A stretch of DNA of 64,000 nt from Streptomyces sp. CCM_MD2014 (GCF_000772045.1 NZ_CP009754.1:8060001-8124000); one strand, 5' to 3'. Shown: positions 17,047 through 25,759, counted from the stretch's first letter. A program made the numbers and translations. Notes: generated by a model not told the origin, from the letters alone.

Positions 17047-18954
17047 ATGAACCACTTCTTCTCGCCGCCGGGACGCACCGGGCCGGCCGTGACCGCCGCC
17101 GCGCTGGCGGCCTGCTGCCTCACCGCGTGCTCCGAGGCAGGCGACAGCCACGCACCGGCGGCCATCCGTGTGAACCAGGTCGGATACGCGACCGGCGAGA
17201 AGAAGTTCGCCTACGTCATGGGCGACGGGAAGCAACTGGCCGACGCGGAGTTCGAAGTCCTGGACGAGCGGGGGAACAGGGCCGGGCACGGCCGCCTCGG
17301 CCCCTCGCTCGGCGGCTGGAACGGCACGTACACGGCCGTGCGCGCCATCGACCTGTCGTCGGTCGACCGCACCGGCACCTACCGGCTGCGCCTGGTCGGC
17401 GCGGACGCCGGCGCGCAGACCCGCTTCCGGGTGGCGCCGGCCCGGCGGTTGCTGGACCCGCTGCGCGCCGACACCGTGCGCTTCTTCGGCACGCAGCGGG
17501 ACGGCGAGGACGTTCTGGCCGACGTCACCGGGCGGGCGCCCTCGCACCTGACCGACGAGCGGGCCCGCGTCTACGAGCCGCCGCGCACCGGGCCGGCGGC
17601 CGACGGGACGACGGCCGGTCCGCAGCCGTCCGAGGCCGCCGGCTCCGTGGACGTGTCGGGCGGGTGGTTCGACGCCGGCGACTTCCTGAAGTTCACGCAC
17701 ACGACGTCCTACGTGGTCGCACAGATGCTGAGCGCCGTCCGCGACACACCCTCGGTGCCGGGGCTGCGGGAGGAGGCACGTCACGGCCTGCGGTGGCTGG
17801 ACCGGATGTGGGACGGGGAGACGGGCACGCTCTACGCGCAGGTCGGGCTCGGGTCCGGCGGCGAGGAGGTCCGCGGCGACCACGACGTGTGGCGGCTGCC
17901 CGAGGAGGACGACCGGCTCACCGTGGCGCCGGGGGACGCCGACTACCTGATCAAGTACCGGCCCGTCTTCCGGGCCAACGAACCCGGCGAGCCCGTCAGT
18001 CCCAACCTCGCCGGCCGGGTGAGCGCAGCCTTCGCCCTCGCCGCGCAGACCGAGGCCGCCGAGCACCCCGCCGAGGCCCGTGCGTGGCTCGACAAGGCGG
18101 CCGCCGTCTACGCGCGGGCGAACACCCGGCCCGGCCGCGGAGCCTTGGTCACCACCACGCCCGCGGACTACTACCAGGAGAACTCCTGGCGCGACGACAT
18201 GGAGTGGGCGGCCGTCGAACTCTCCCGCGGCGCCGAGGCGCTGGGTGACGCGCGCCGCTCACGGTGGAGCGGCGAGGCGGTCGCCTGGGCCCGCGCGGCC
18301 CTGCGGGAGGAGCGGGGCAGCATCCTGGGCCCCGCCGACGTCAGCGCCCTCGCCCACGCCGACGTGCTCACCTCGGCCCACCCCGACGCAGGCCTCGCGG
18401 CCGCGCTGAAGGCGGAGCTGCGGCGGCAGGTGGAGACGGGAAGGAAACGGGCGGCCTCGGACCCCTTCCGGTCGGGCGTCGTACCCGGTGACTTCGACGC
18501 GGTGCCCAACACCTTCGGTCTGCTCGCGACCGCCGAACTGTACGCCCGTGTCACCGGTGACCACCGGTACGAGGACTTCGCCGCGCGGCAACTGGCGTGG
18601 GTCTTCGGGGCCAACGCCTGGGGCACCAGCTTCGTCGTGGGCGCCGGCGACCTCTACCCGCACTGCCTCCAGCACCAGGTCGCCAACCTGGCCATGAGCC
18701 GCACCGGCCGCGGAGACATCCTGCGGGGCGCCGTCGTCAACGGTCCGAACGACGCGGACCTGCTGAAGGAACCGGACACCTTCGACGGGGCCCGTCCCTG
18801 CTCCTTCGCCCCTCAGGGCGGGTCGTGGTCGGAGTTCGACGGCCGCGGCGCCGGTTACGTCGACGACGTGCGGGCCTGGCAGACGGTGGAACCGGCGGAC
18901 GACTTCGCCTCGACGGCCCTGTACGCGCTCTCCCTCACCGCCGCGCGGTCCTGA
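17047..18954 (+). CDS. GH9 endoglucanase/cellulase-family lipoprotein
   Basis: Beta-1,4-glucan hydrolase predicted to be anchored to the outer face of the membrane. 635 residues: lipoprotein signal with lipobox LTAC (Cys28), an N-terminal CelD-type immunoglobulin-like domain (about 38-130), then the GH9 (alpha/alpha)6 barrel. Catalytic residues are the Asp pair in SGGWFDAGDFLKF (about 206-211) and the acid Glu in QTVEPADDFAS (about E615). It has no cellulose-binding module. The start ATG has no obvious ribosome site and could be leaderless. A cell-bound enzyme may act on soluble oligosaccharides or xyloglucan-type chains rather than crystalline cellulose. Confidence 0.9.
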   Translation: MNHFFSPPGRTGPAVTAAALAACCLTACSEAGDSHAPAAIRVNQVGYATGEKKFAYVMGDGKQLADAEFEVLDERGNRAGHGRLGPSLGGWNGTYTAVRAIDLSSVDRTGTYRLRLVGADAGAQTRFRVAPARRLLDPLRADTVRFFGTQRDGEDVLADVTGRAPSHLTDERARVYEPPRTGPAADGTTAGPQPSEAAGSVDVSGGWFDAGDFLKFTHTTSYVVAQMLSAVRDTPSVPGLREEARHGLRWLDRMWDGETGTLYAQVGLGSGGEEVRGDHDVWRLPEEDDRLTVAPGDADYLIKYRPVFRANEPGEPVSPNLAGRVSAAFALAAQTEAAEHPAEARAWLDKAAAVYARANTRPGRGALVTTTPADYYQENSWRDDMEWAAVELSRGAEALGDARRSRWSGEAVAWARAALREERGSILGPADVSALAHADVLTSAHPDAGLAAALKAELRRQVETGRKRAASDPFRSGVVPGDFDAVPNTFGLLATAELYARVTGDHRYEDFAARQLAWVFGANAWGTSFVVGAGDLYPHCLQHQVANLAMSRTGRGDILRGAVVNGPNDADLLKEPDTFDGARPCSFAPQGGSWSEFDGRGAGYVDDVRAWQTVEPADDFASTALYALSLTAARS

Positions 18955-18996
18955 CACCCGGCGCGGACCACGTCGGCACCCGGGGCGGGGGCCGGT

Positions 18997-19584
18997 TCAG
19001 GAACTGGTCGGCCAGGTCCGCAGCAGGGCGTCCAGCGCGTTGAGGATCTCCGTCCAGCTCTCCTGGGAGCCGGGGGCACTGTGGCTGAAGCCCCCGGCCG
19101 TCTCCAGGCCGACGTACCCGCTGAAGACGCTGCCCAGCAGCCGCACGGCGTGCGTCTGGTGCGGTTCCGCGAGGTGGTATCCGCGCAGGATCGCACGCGA
19201 CATCTGGGCGTGCCGCACGCCCGCGCCGGACGCCGCCGCCTCCGCGTCGAGGGGAAACCGGGTGGCGGCGAAGCGGCCGGGGTGTTCGAGGGCGTAGTCG
19301 CGGTAGACGTTCGCGAAAGCGATCAGCGCGTCCTTGCCCGCTCGGCCGGCCACCGCCTCGGAGGCACGGTCGGCCAGCTCCTCCAGAGCGAACAGCGCGA
19401 TCCCGGTCTTGAGGTCGTGGGCGTTCTTCACGTGCGAGTACAGGCTGGCCGTCTTCACCCCGAACCGCCTGGCCAGCTCCGTCGGAGTGGTGCGCTCGAA
19501 ACCGATCTCGTCGGCCGTCTCGGCCCCGGCCCTGATCAGGCCCTCGGTCGTCAGCCCTACCCGCGCCACACCCGTCCTCCGCAT
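18997..19584 (-). CDS. TetR-family regulator
   Basis: Transcriptional regulator, 195 residues, with an N-terminal helix-turn-helix (about 12-58; TPTELARRFGVKTASLYSHVKN) and a ligand domain with the HPGRFAATRFP segment common in the WHG-type TetR C-terminal family. It is divergent from the PAP2-family gene. An inverted repeat CCTAA-N5-TTAGG lies 36-50 bp upstream, midway between the two starts, so autoregulation and control of the PAP2 gene are plausible. It also converges with the GH9 gene, leaving only 42 bp between stops. Confidence 0.9.
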   Translation of the reverse strand: MRRTGVARVGLTTEGLIRAGAETADEIGFERTTPTELARRFGVKTASLYSHVKNAHDLKTGIALFALEELADRASEAVAGRAGKDALIAFANVYRDYALEHPGRFAATRFPLDAEAAASGAGVRHAQMSRAILRGYHLAEPHQTHAVRLLGSVFSGYVGLETAGGFSHSAPGSQESWTEILNALDALLRTWPTSS

Positions 19585-19619
19585 CGATTGCGCCGCATCC
19601 GTGGAAGATTATGGGCTTT

Positions 19620-19634
19620 CCTAACATGATTAGG
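19620..19634. promoter_or_regulatory. Inverted repeat in TetR / PAP2 intergenic region
   Basis: CCTAACATGATTAGG: 5-bp arms CCTAA and TTAGG around 5 nt, in the only AT-rich stretch between the divergent genes. It is a candidate operator for the TetR protein at 18997-19584. Confidence 0.45.
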
Positions 19635-19686
19635 CAACCTGTGCCGTTAGCATGTTCGAACTCGTGACGATCCGTACGAGTGACCC

Positions 19687-21087
19687 ATGTGTCCGACCCC
19701 TAGCAAACGGGCCAAACAAGTGAAGACCACACCCACACGAATATCGTCGCGCAGAGACCCCGGCCCCCTGTTCGCCGTCCGGCGCCGGCCGCGGGCCGTG
19801 CTCTGGACCGCGGCGGGTGTGGTGACCCTCGGGTTCCTCGTCGCGCTGGAGTTCGCCGCCCGCCACTACGGCGAGCGGGGCCCGATCACCGAACAGGCGC
19901 GAGAGGTGATCTTCGCGCCCGACTCGGGACCGCTGCTGTACGCCGGGCTCGCCCTGACGATGGTGGTGCTGACCTGGCGCCAGCGCCTGATCGCGGCCGG
20001 TGCGGCGATCGGCATCGACGTCCTCTTCTGGCTGGTGCGCTGGGCGGTCGGCGCCGGCATGAACTTCGGCAACGGCGCGCTGTGGGTGGTCCTGGGCTGT
20101 GCGGTCGTCGCCGTGACGCGCCGTACGGGCGACGAGCGAGCCCTGCTGCTGAAGGGCTCGGGGCTGGGCCTGCTGCTGGTGGCCGGGCACAAGACCGGCG
20201 ACACCTGGCTGCTCATCACCTCGGAGACCCGCAAGGCGGTGCTCGACCCGTACGTGGCCACCGCCGACCAGGCACTGGGCAACCCGTCCTGGCTGGTGGG
20301 CCGGTTCGTCGAGGCCACCGAACCGGTCGGCGGTCACGTGCTCCACCTCGTCTACGGTCAGCTGCCCCTGGCCGCGGCGCTCGTCGGGCTGTACCAGCTG
20401 CGTCACGTGGCGGCCGAGCGCCGCTTCCCGAGCCATCACCTCGTGCGGACCTTCCTCGTCATCGGCCTGCTCGGACCCGCCGTCTACATGATCTTCCCGG
20501 TCGTCGGACCGGTCTTCGCCTACGGCGCCGACGGCGGCCAGTGGGCGGTGGCCAACCTGTGGCCGCACACGCCGCCACCCGGCGGCGCCCCGCACGCGAT
20601 CCCCTTCGACGACATCACCCCGCGCAACTGCATGCCCAGCCTGCACACGGCCTGGGCCACCACGCTGTTCATCCACTCCCGCAAGGGCTCCGGGCCCATG
20701 CGGTTCGCGGGTGCCTTCTGGCTGGCCGCCACGCTCACCGCGACGCTCGGCTTCGGCTACCACTACGGTGCCGACCTCGTCGCCGGCGTGGTGTTCGCGC
20801 TCACCGTCGAGGCCGCGATGCGCTCGTTCGCCCGGGGCTGGGACCGTGCGGGCGTCGGGCTGGTCGCCCACGGCACCACAGTGTTCGCCGCACTGCTCGT
20901 GTCGTACCGCTACCTGCCGGAGCGGATGGCCGGGCACCCGTGGGTCGCCGGGCCGCTGCTCGTCCTCGCGATGGCCTCCGTGGTCCTCGGATACATGCGC
21001 ACCACCAGGCGGTGGGAGTCCGAGGCCGCGGCGGTGCGGCAGCCGGAACCGCCGCGCCCCGCGGAGCCGCGGCCCGAACTGGTCTGA
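19687..21087 (+). CDS. PAP2-superfamily integral membrane phosphatase/transferase
   Basis: Membrane enzyme acting on a lipid phosphate or transferring a phospho-headgroup (AUR1/inositolphosphotransferase-like branch). 466 residues with about ten hydrophobic segments. The PAP2 motifs are CMPSLHTAWA (about residues 317-326) and GFGYHYGADLVAG (about 356-368), giving the catalytic His pair and Asp. The C-terminal tail is Pro/Glu-rich. It is divergent from a TetR gene. Substrate not predictable; undecaprenyl-pyrophosphate recycling is less likely than a lipid-modifying role given the length. Start taken at ATG 19687; a GTG at 19720 is an alternative. Confidence 0.82.
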   Translation: MCPTPSKRAKQVKTTPTRISSRRDPGPLFAVRRRPRAVLWTAAGVVTLGFLVALEFAARHYGERGPITEQAREVIFAPDSGPLLYAGLALTMVVLTWRQRLIAAGAAIGIDVLFWLVRWAVGAGMNFGNGALWVVLGCAVVAVTRRTGDERALLLKGSGLGLLLVAGHKTGDTWLLITSETRKAVLDPYVATADQALGNPSWLVGRFVEATEPVGGHVLHLVYGQLPLAAALVGLYQLRHVAAERRFPSHHLVRTFLVIGLLGPAVYMIFPVVGPVFAYGADGGQWAVANLWPHTPPPGGAPHAIPFDDITPRNCMPSLHTAWATTLFIHSRKGSGPMRFAGAFWLAATLTATLGFGYHYGADLVAGVVFALTVEAAMRSFARGWDRAGVGLVAHGTTVFAALLVSYRYLPERMAGHPWVAGPLLVLAMASVVLGYMRTTRRWESEAAAVRQPEPPRPAEPRPELV

Positions 21088-21103
21088 AGCCCGGACCGGG
21101 GCG

Positions 21104-22024
21104 CTACTCGAAGTAGTGGCCCTGCTCGAGATCCTCGACCAGCCCCGGCTGGAGCGGCCGCCACCCCAGCAGCTCCCGGGTGAGGGCGCTGGACGCGGCG
21201 CGGTTGGCCGCGAACGGTCCCGCCAGCCACGTGAAGTGGGCGCCCGCCTCGGCGGCCGGGACCGACACCACCGGCAGGCCCAACCGCCGGCCGATCACCT
21301 CGGCGATGTCCCGGACGGGGACGCCCTCCTCCGCGACGGCGTGCAGCGTCGAGCCCCCGGGAGCCTTTTCCAGGGCGAGGCGGAACAGGTGCGCCGAGTC
21401 GAGACGGTGCGCGGCCGACCAGCGGTTGGTTCCGTCCCCGATGTATCCGGAGACTCCCTTCTCGCGGGCGATCCCGATGAGGGCCGGAACGAACCCGTTG
21501 TCGCCCTCGCCGTGATTGGTCGGGGCCAGCCGCACCACGGAGGAGCGGACACCACGGGCCGCCAGGGAAAGGGTCAGTTCGGCGGTGGCCGCCCGGACGT
21601 GCTGGGCGTCGCCCCGGGCGGCCGCGGCGAGATCCGGGTCGTGGCCGTCGCGTTCGGTCGCCACCCGCCCGGGAATCGCGGGAGTCCCGGACGCGATCGT
21701 GAACGGCCGGCCGGAGCCCGCGAGCGCCTCCCCCATCACCTCGACGGCCCGTCGGTCCGCCTCGCCCGCGCCCTTGAAGTCCCCCGAGAAGGCGATGTCG
21801 TGCTTGAAGGCCAGGTGCACGACCCCGTCCGAGCCGGCGGCCGCGCCCCGCAGGACGTCGAGGTCGTCGAGGGTGCCGCGGACCACTTCGGCCCCGGCCG
21901 CGGTGAGCGCGTCGGCCGAGGCGTGCGACCGGGCGAGGCCCACGACCTGGTGACCCGCCCCGATGAGCTCGGGAACGACGGCTGAGCCGATCCAGCCGGA
22001 GGCGCCGGTGACGAAAACGCGCAT
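21104..22024 (-). CDS. NAD(P)-dependent epimerase/SDR-family oxidoreductase
   Basis: Extended/atypical short-chain dehydrogenase, 306 residues. The Rossmann dinucleotide motif GASGWIG is at residues 7-13, followed by the atypical-SDR HLAFKHD segment. The usual Tyr-x-x-x-Lys is not evident, as in several atypical SDRs. ATG 22024 has GGAGG eight bases upstream. Two tandem 19-bp palindromes lie 43-95 bp upstream, yet no regulator gene is adjacent. It converges with the PAP2 gene with 16 bp between stops. Substrate unknown. Confidence 0.88.
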   Translation of the reverse strand: MRVFVTGASGWIGSAVVPELIGAGHQVVGLARSHASADALTAAGAEVVRGTLDDLDVLRGAAAGSDGVVHLAFKHDIAFSGDFKGAGEADRRAVEVMGEALAGSGRPFTIASGTPAIPGRVATERDGHDPDLAAAARGDAQHVRAATAELTLSLAARGVRSSVVRLAPTNHGEGDNGFVPALIGIAREKGVSGYIGDGTNRWSAAHRLDSAHLFRLALEKAPGGSTLHAVAEEGVPVRDIAEVIGRRLGLPVVSVPAAEAGAHFTWLAGPFAANRAASSALTRELLGWRPLQPGLVEDLEQGHYFE

Positions 22025-22066
22025 GAGAATCCTCCAGTCATGCCTGTGCAAGGGCGGCCCATGATT

Positions 22067-22085
22067 GATGACAGCCGCTGTCATC
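22067..22085. promoter_or_regulatory. 19-bp palindrome (operator 1) upstream of SDR gene
   Basis: GATGACAGC-C-GCTGTCATC, perfect 9-bp arms with one central base. This is a typical TetR-family operator layout. It lies 43 bp before the SDR start. Confidence 0.65.
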
Positions 22086-22100
22086 GACCGTAACACAGGC

Positions 22101-22119
22101 GATGTCAGTCACTGTCGTC
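22101..22119. promoter_or_regulatory. Second, imperfect copy of the operator
   Basis: GATGTCAGT-C-ACTGTCGTC: arms match at 7 of 9 positions, and it shares GATG-CAG-C-CTGTC-TC with operator 1. Centres are 34 bp apart, about three helical turns. Confidence 0.5.
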
Positions 22120-22151
22120 GTGGCGAAGTGAGGGGCATGACGCGGAAGACG

Positions 22152-22191
22152 CGACGCGGGGCGTGTGCCGGGTGGCGCACGCCCCGCGTCG
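22152..22191 (-). terminator. Hairpin terminator downstream of catalase
   Basis: A perfect 14-bp stem (22152-22165 with 22178-22191) and 12-nt loop, 42 nt past the catalase stop. Confidence 0.82.
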
Positions 22192-22232
22192 ACGAAGAGC
22201 GGAGACCGGAGGTCTCCCGCGGAGGGTCCGGG

Positions 22233-23753
22233 TCAGGCCTTGCCCTGCATGGACTGCCGGGCGGGATTGCTCTGCTCGGCGGCCTTGAAGTCCTTCTCGC
22301 CCGCCTTCGCCCGCACCCCCCGCTCGATGCGTTCACCCGTGGTCTTGTCGATGTTCGACCAGTACTCGAAGGCGCGCTTGAGCACGGGCTCGGTCACCTC
22401 GTTGAGGAGGTGGTCGACCACGTTGTCGACGAGCCGGTCACGGGCGGCGTCGTCCATGACGTCGCGCACCAGCGTGCCCGGCTGGGTCCAGTTGTCGTCC
22501 TCGGCGTGGTCGACGTAGGCGCTGCGGGTGATCGCCCCGTCCGTCTGCCAGCTGGGCGGGGTGCCGAACCGCTCGGTGTCCGCGGCGGGGCCGCCCTTGG
22601 AGTTCGGCGCGTAGACCGGGTCGGACTTCTTCCGGTAGGCCATCTGGCCGTCCTTGGAGTAGCTGTGGACGTCGACGACCGGGGCGTTCACGGGGAGCTG
22701 CTGGTAGTTCGCGCCGATCCGGTAGCGCTGGGCGTCCGGATACGAGAACAGCCGGGCCAGCAGCATGCGGTCCGGGCTCGGGCCGATGCCCGGGACCATG
22801 TTGGCGGGTGCGAAGGCAGCCTGCTCGATCTCTGCGTGGTTGTCCGTCGGGTTGCGGTCCAGGGTCATGCGGCCGACCGGGATGAGGGGGTAGTCGCCGT
22901 GCGGCCACACCTTCGTCAGGTCGAACGGGTTGAACCGGTAGCCCGGGGCGTCCTTGTACGGCATGACCTGCACGTGCAGCGTCCAGCTCGGGAAGTCGCC
23001 CTCACGGATGTGCTCGAAGAGGTCCCGTGTGTGGTAGTCGGTGTCGGCCGCCGCCATCTGGTCGCCCTCGTGCTGGGTGAAGCACTCGATGCCCTGGTCG
23101 GTCTTGAAGTGGTACTTCACCCAGAACTGCTCGCCCTTCGCGTTGATCCACATGTAGGTGTGCGAGGTGTAGCCGTTCATGTGGCGCCAGGACCGCGGGA
23201 TGCCCCGGTCTCCCATCAGCCAGGTGACCTGGTGGGCCGACTCCGGCGAGAGGGTCCAGAAGTCCCACTGCATGTCGTGGTCGCGCAGGTTGCTGTCCGC
23301 CCGCCGCTTCTGCGACCGGATGAAGTGCTGGAACTTCATCGGGTCCTTCACGAAGAACACCGGCGTGTTGTTGCCGACCACGTCGTAGTTGCCCTGGCTG
23401 GTGTAGAACTTCACGGCGAAGCCGCGCGGGTCGCGCCAGGTGTCCGGGCTGCCGCGCTCCCCCGCGACGGTCGAGAAGCGGGCGACGAGCTCGGTGCGTG
23501 TGCCCGGCTGGAAGACGGCCGCCTTGGTGTAGGCGCTCACGTCGTGCGTGACCTCGAAGTGGCCGAAGGCGCCGCTGCCCTTCGCGTGCGGCTGCCGCTC
23601 GGGGACGCGTTCCCGGTTGAACTGCGCCATCTGCTCGATGAGATAGGCGTCCTGGAGGAGGATCGGGCCCGCCGGGCCCGCGGTGAGCGAGTGTTCGTCG
23701 CTCTCCGCCGGCGCGCCGGAGTCCGTGGTGGTGGCGGGCGGGGTGTCCGTCAT
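22233..23753 (-). CDS. Monofunctional haem catalase
   Basis: Breaks down hydrogen peroxide. 506 residues, small-subunit type. The distal His is H56 in RERVPERQPHAKGSG, the catalytic Asn is in VVGNNTPVFF (about 128-129), and the proximal haem-ligand Tyr is Y338 in RLFSYPDAQRYR, so the active site is complete. Cytoplasmic. ATG 23753 has AAAGG upstream. No CatR/Fur-like or OxyR gene is adjacent; the upstream side is degenerate sequence. Transcription ends at a strong hairpin at 22152-22191. It resembles the catalases found in Streptomyces accessory regions; the exact paralogue was not assigned. Confidence 0.96.
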   Translation of the reverse strand: MTDTPPATTTDSGAPAESDEHSLTAGPAGPILLQDAYLIEQMAQFNRERVPERQPHAKGSGAFGHFEVTHDVSAYTKAAVFQPGTRTELVARFSTVAGERGSPDTWRDPRGFAVKFYTSQGNYDVVGNNTPVFFVKDPMKFQHFIRSQKRRADSNLRDHDMQWDFWTLSPESAHQVTWLMGDRGIPRSWRHMNGYTSHTYMWINAKGEQFWVKYHFKTDQGIECFTQHEGDQMAAADTDYHTRDLFEHIREGDFPSWTLHVQVMPYKDAPGYRFNPFDLTKVWPHGDYPLIPVGRMTLDRNPTDNHAEIEQAAFAPANMVPGIGPSPDRMLLARLFSYPDAQRYRIGANYQQLPVNAPVVDVHSYSKDGQMAYRKKSDPVYAPNSKGGPAADTERFGTPPSWQTDGAITRSAYVDHAEDDNWTQPGTLVRDVMDDAARDRLVDNVVDHLLNEVTEPVLKRAFEYWSNIDKTTGERIERGVRAKAGEKDFKAAEQSNPARQSMQGKA

Positions 23754-24520
23754 GAGGCTGCCTTTCGTGGGGGAGTGGCTGACGCACGGGGGCCGCGCGA
23801 CTCGCACCCGGGACGCGGAGCGGCCCTGATCGCGCTGCCCGGCGAAGGGGCCCCGCCGACACCCGCGCCGTGCCCGGGGCCGCGGTTCACGCGCTCTCCG
23901 CGGGACGCGTGCCTCGCAGCGGCCACGCCGATCCGGCCGAGGTGCGACCACGTGCCGAGCGGTGCCGGGCGGCGGAGCCCGTCGGCCCGGTCGTCGTGCC
24001 GGGTCCCGGTGCCGGAACGCACCGTGTACTCGCCCTCGCCCATCCGTCCAGGACCCTCCGGAGTGCCGTCGTCCGTATCAGTCTCCGCCGCCTTCCGGCC
24101 CTCGCAAGCGGAGCGGCCGGCGGCGGTGACGCGCACCGGCGGCCCGGGCTGCGGCACGCTCGCCGAACCGGCCTCGGCCGGGACCCCGTTCCTCGCGGCC
24201 GGCCGGAACGCCGACCTCGGGGCCGGCCGGAACGCCGCCGGTGATCGACAGGACGCCTCCGCAGCTCCGGCAGCTCAGACGCCTCCGACGTCTCTGGACA
24301 CGACCCCGCTCTTCGGCCGGCTCCCGGACGCCGAGCCCGACCCGCTGATGCCCCTGTACTTCGCTTTCGGCCTGCCGCGCCTCGCCACCCGCTGCCTGTA
24401 CCCGGACCGAATCGAGGGCACCCGTTTGATGCGCCGAGCGCCATCCCGCATCGCCGAGTTCCGGGAGACCGTCGTGACCGCCGGCCCCGCGCGGCAGACG
24501 GGAATTGCCAGACAGGCCCT
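23754..24520. other. Long stretch without a convincing gene upstream of catalase
   Basis: Very GC-rich sequence. A minus-strand frame (23750 to about 24157) ends in an ATGA overlap with the catalase start but encodes a low-complexity Arg/Gly/Pro chain I cannot support as a gene. A 17-bp direct repeat (GGCCGGCCGGAACGCCG) occurs at 24197 and 24221. The plus-strand end (about 24300-24524) has gene-like codon use; see separate entry. Probably a decayed region. Confidence 0.5.
24197..24237. repeat. Two-copy 17-bp direct repeat
   Basis: GGCCGGCCGGAACGCCG at 24197-24213 and again at 24221-24237, period 24 bp, within the degenerate region. Confidence 0.7.
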
Positions 24521-24524
24521 CTAG
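24300..24524 (+). pseudogene. Possible gene remnant (C-terminal fragment)
   Basis: Unrecognised. The plus-strand frame ending at TAG 24522 encodes about 70 residues of ordinary amino-acid composition (LFGRLPDAEPDPLMPLYFAF and onward, including CLYPDRIEGTRLMRRA) with third positions almost all G or C. Upstream of about 24295 the same frame becomes Ala/Pro-rich and loses this bias, and no credible start with a ribosome site is found. The end coincides with the IS481 remnant boundary, so it may be a gene truncated by insertion and later decay. Confidence 0.3.
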
Positions 24525-24697
24525 GTGTACTGACCCGCAGGGTTGTTCACGCGGCTGATCGGTGGGTGGCCGCCGAGTGCCGACGCTCCGCGTCGACGCC
24601 CTCCTCCGCCTTGCGGCTGCACGCACCAGACCCCGCTCACCGGCGTCGACGAGGTGCCGTGCCTGTCCTGCGACCTGATCCGCCGGACAGGCCCTAG
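24507..24697. repeat. Pair of direct repeats flanking the IS remnant
   Basis: GCCAGACAGGCCCTCTAG (24507-24524) and GCCGGACAGGCCCTAG (24682-24697) are near-identical and in the same orientation. They bracket the transposase fragment. The second overlaps the stop codon of the LysR gene. They could be IS ends or remnants of an insertion footprint. Confidence 0.5.
24521..24610 (-). mobile_element. IS481-type transposase C-terminal remnant
   Basis: On the minus strand a frame ending at 24521 reads ALGGHPPISRVNNPAGQYT-stop. That is the characteristic C-terminus of IS481-family transposases in actinomycetes (H-ALGG-PP-SR-NN-GQY). Homology fades upstream of about 24580, where the expected YNHHRPH-like segment is replaced by GGGRRRGAS. 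No DDE catalytic core, and no intact inverted repeat, is present. It is a dead fragment, not an active element. Confidence 0.65.
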
Positions 24698-25647
24698 CCG
24701 GCCCGGCTGGGCGCCAGCACCCGGCGGACGGCGGAGCGGAGCCAGTGGTGGGCGCCGTCGGCGGTGTGCCGGGGATGCCAGGCCATGCCGATGGACACGG
24801 GCGGCAGCGTCAGCGGAACGTCGAGGAGGCGCAGCCCGAGGGCCGAGGACTGCTCGGTGAGCGGGCTCGGAGACGCGCCCGCGGTGTCCGGCACGGCGGG
24901 GACCAGGGCGACGACGTCGGTGCGGGCGGCGAGGGAGAGCGCGGCCAGGTGCGACGGGAGGACCACGGCGACCCGGCGGCTGAGGCCGTGCTCGGCGAGG
25001 GCGGCGTCGACGGGACCCTCGAAGCGGCCCCGGCGGCTGACCGCGACATGCTCGGCCGCGGCGAACCGGGCCGGGGTCAGGGGCCCCTCGGTGAGCGGGT
25101 GGCCGGGCCGGACGGCCGCCGTCATCCGCAGGGTGACCAGGTCCTCGACCCGGGTTTCCGGATCCACGTGCTCGATCGCCCCGACCTCCAGGTCGACCCG
25201 GCCGTCACGGAGGGCCGGCCCCGCCTCCAGCTCCTCGGCCCGGAACCGCAGCGAGATCCCCGGCGCCTCCTGCCCGGCCAGCGTCAGCAGACCGGCGGCG
25301 AGGGCCGCGCCCACCAGATCGGCGGTCTGGAGGCTGAAGGTGCGGCGCAGCGTGGCGGGGTCGACGCCGGTGGCCGGAGCCAGCAGTGCGCCGAGCCCGC
25401 GGACCACGGCGGCCGCCTCCTCCCGCAGGGCCAGTGCCCTCGGGGTCGGCACCATGGTCTGTCCGGCGCGGACCAGGAGAGGGTCCTGGAGGATCCGGCG
25501 GAGGCGGCCCAGAGTGCGGCTCATCGCCGCGGGGGAGGTGTGCATGCGGGCGGCGGCGCGGGTGACGCTCTGCTCGGTGAGCAAGGCGTCAAGGGCGACC
25601 GCGAGGTTGGCGTCGATGACCGGCGCGACCGGATCCGTGCTGTTCAC
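24694..25647 (-). CDS. LysR-family regulator
   Basis: 317 residues: winged helix-turn-helix at about 10-70 (SVTRAAARMHTSPAAMSRTLGRLR) and a LysR substrate-binding domain (about 95-310). GTG 25647 chosen; the ribosome site is weak, and an upstream extension would add unstructured residues. It is divergent from an NmrA-like oxidoreductase gene across 112 bp, the classic LysR-target arrangement, so it most likely controls that gene and perhaps the darcynin gene behind it. Its stop overlaps the second of the two direct repeats at the IS remnant. Confidence 0.9.
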   Translation of the reverse strand: MNSTDPVAPVIDANLAVALDALLTEQSVTRAAARMHTSPAAMSRTLGRLRRILQDPLLVRAGQTMVPTPRALALREEAAAVVRGLGALLAPATGVDPATLRRTFSLQTADLVGAALAAGLLTLAGQEAPGISLRFRAEELEAGPALRDGRVDLEVGAIEHVDPETRVEDLVTLRMTAAVRPGHPLTEGPLTPARFAAAEHVAVSRRGRFEGPVDAALAEHGLSRRVAVVLPSHLAALSLAARTDVVALVPAVPDTAGASPSPLTEQSSALGLRLLDVPLTLPPVSIGMAWHPRHTADGAHHWLRSAVRRVLAPSRAG

Positions 25648-25759
25648 CAGTGTTATTCCGTTCCAGGCAACAATCGCTTGCTGAAGTTCCCATTGTGGCA
25701 ACACCGCGTGGCTCCCCAGGATGAGGCCGTACCGAAACGGCACGACCCACGAGGTTTTC

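Noticed and set aside
23750..24157. Minus-strand 135-codon ORF ending in an ATGA overlap with the catalase start
   Set aside because: The overlap is attractive but the product is Arg/Gly/Pro/Ser-rich without recognisable structure, and there is no ribosome site for a plausible start.
22065..24524. 819-codon plus-strand frame opposite catalase
   Set aside because: The catalase on the other strand has all catalytic residues; only the last 70 or so codons, beyond catalase, look possibly real and are listed separately.
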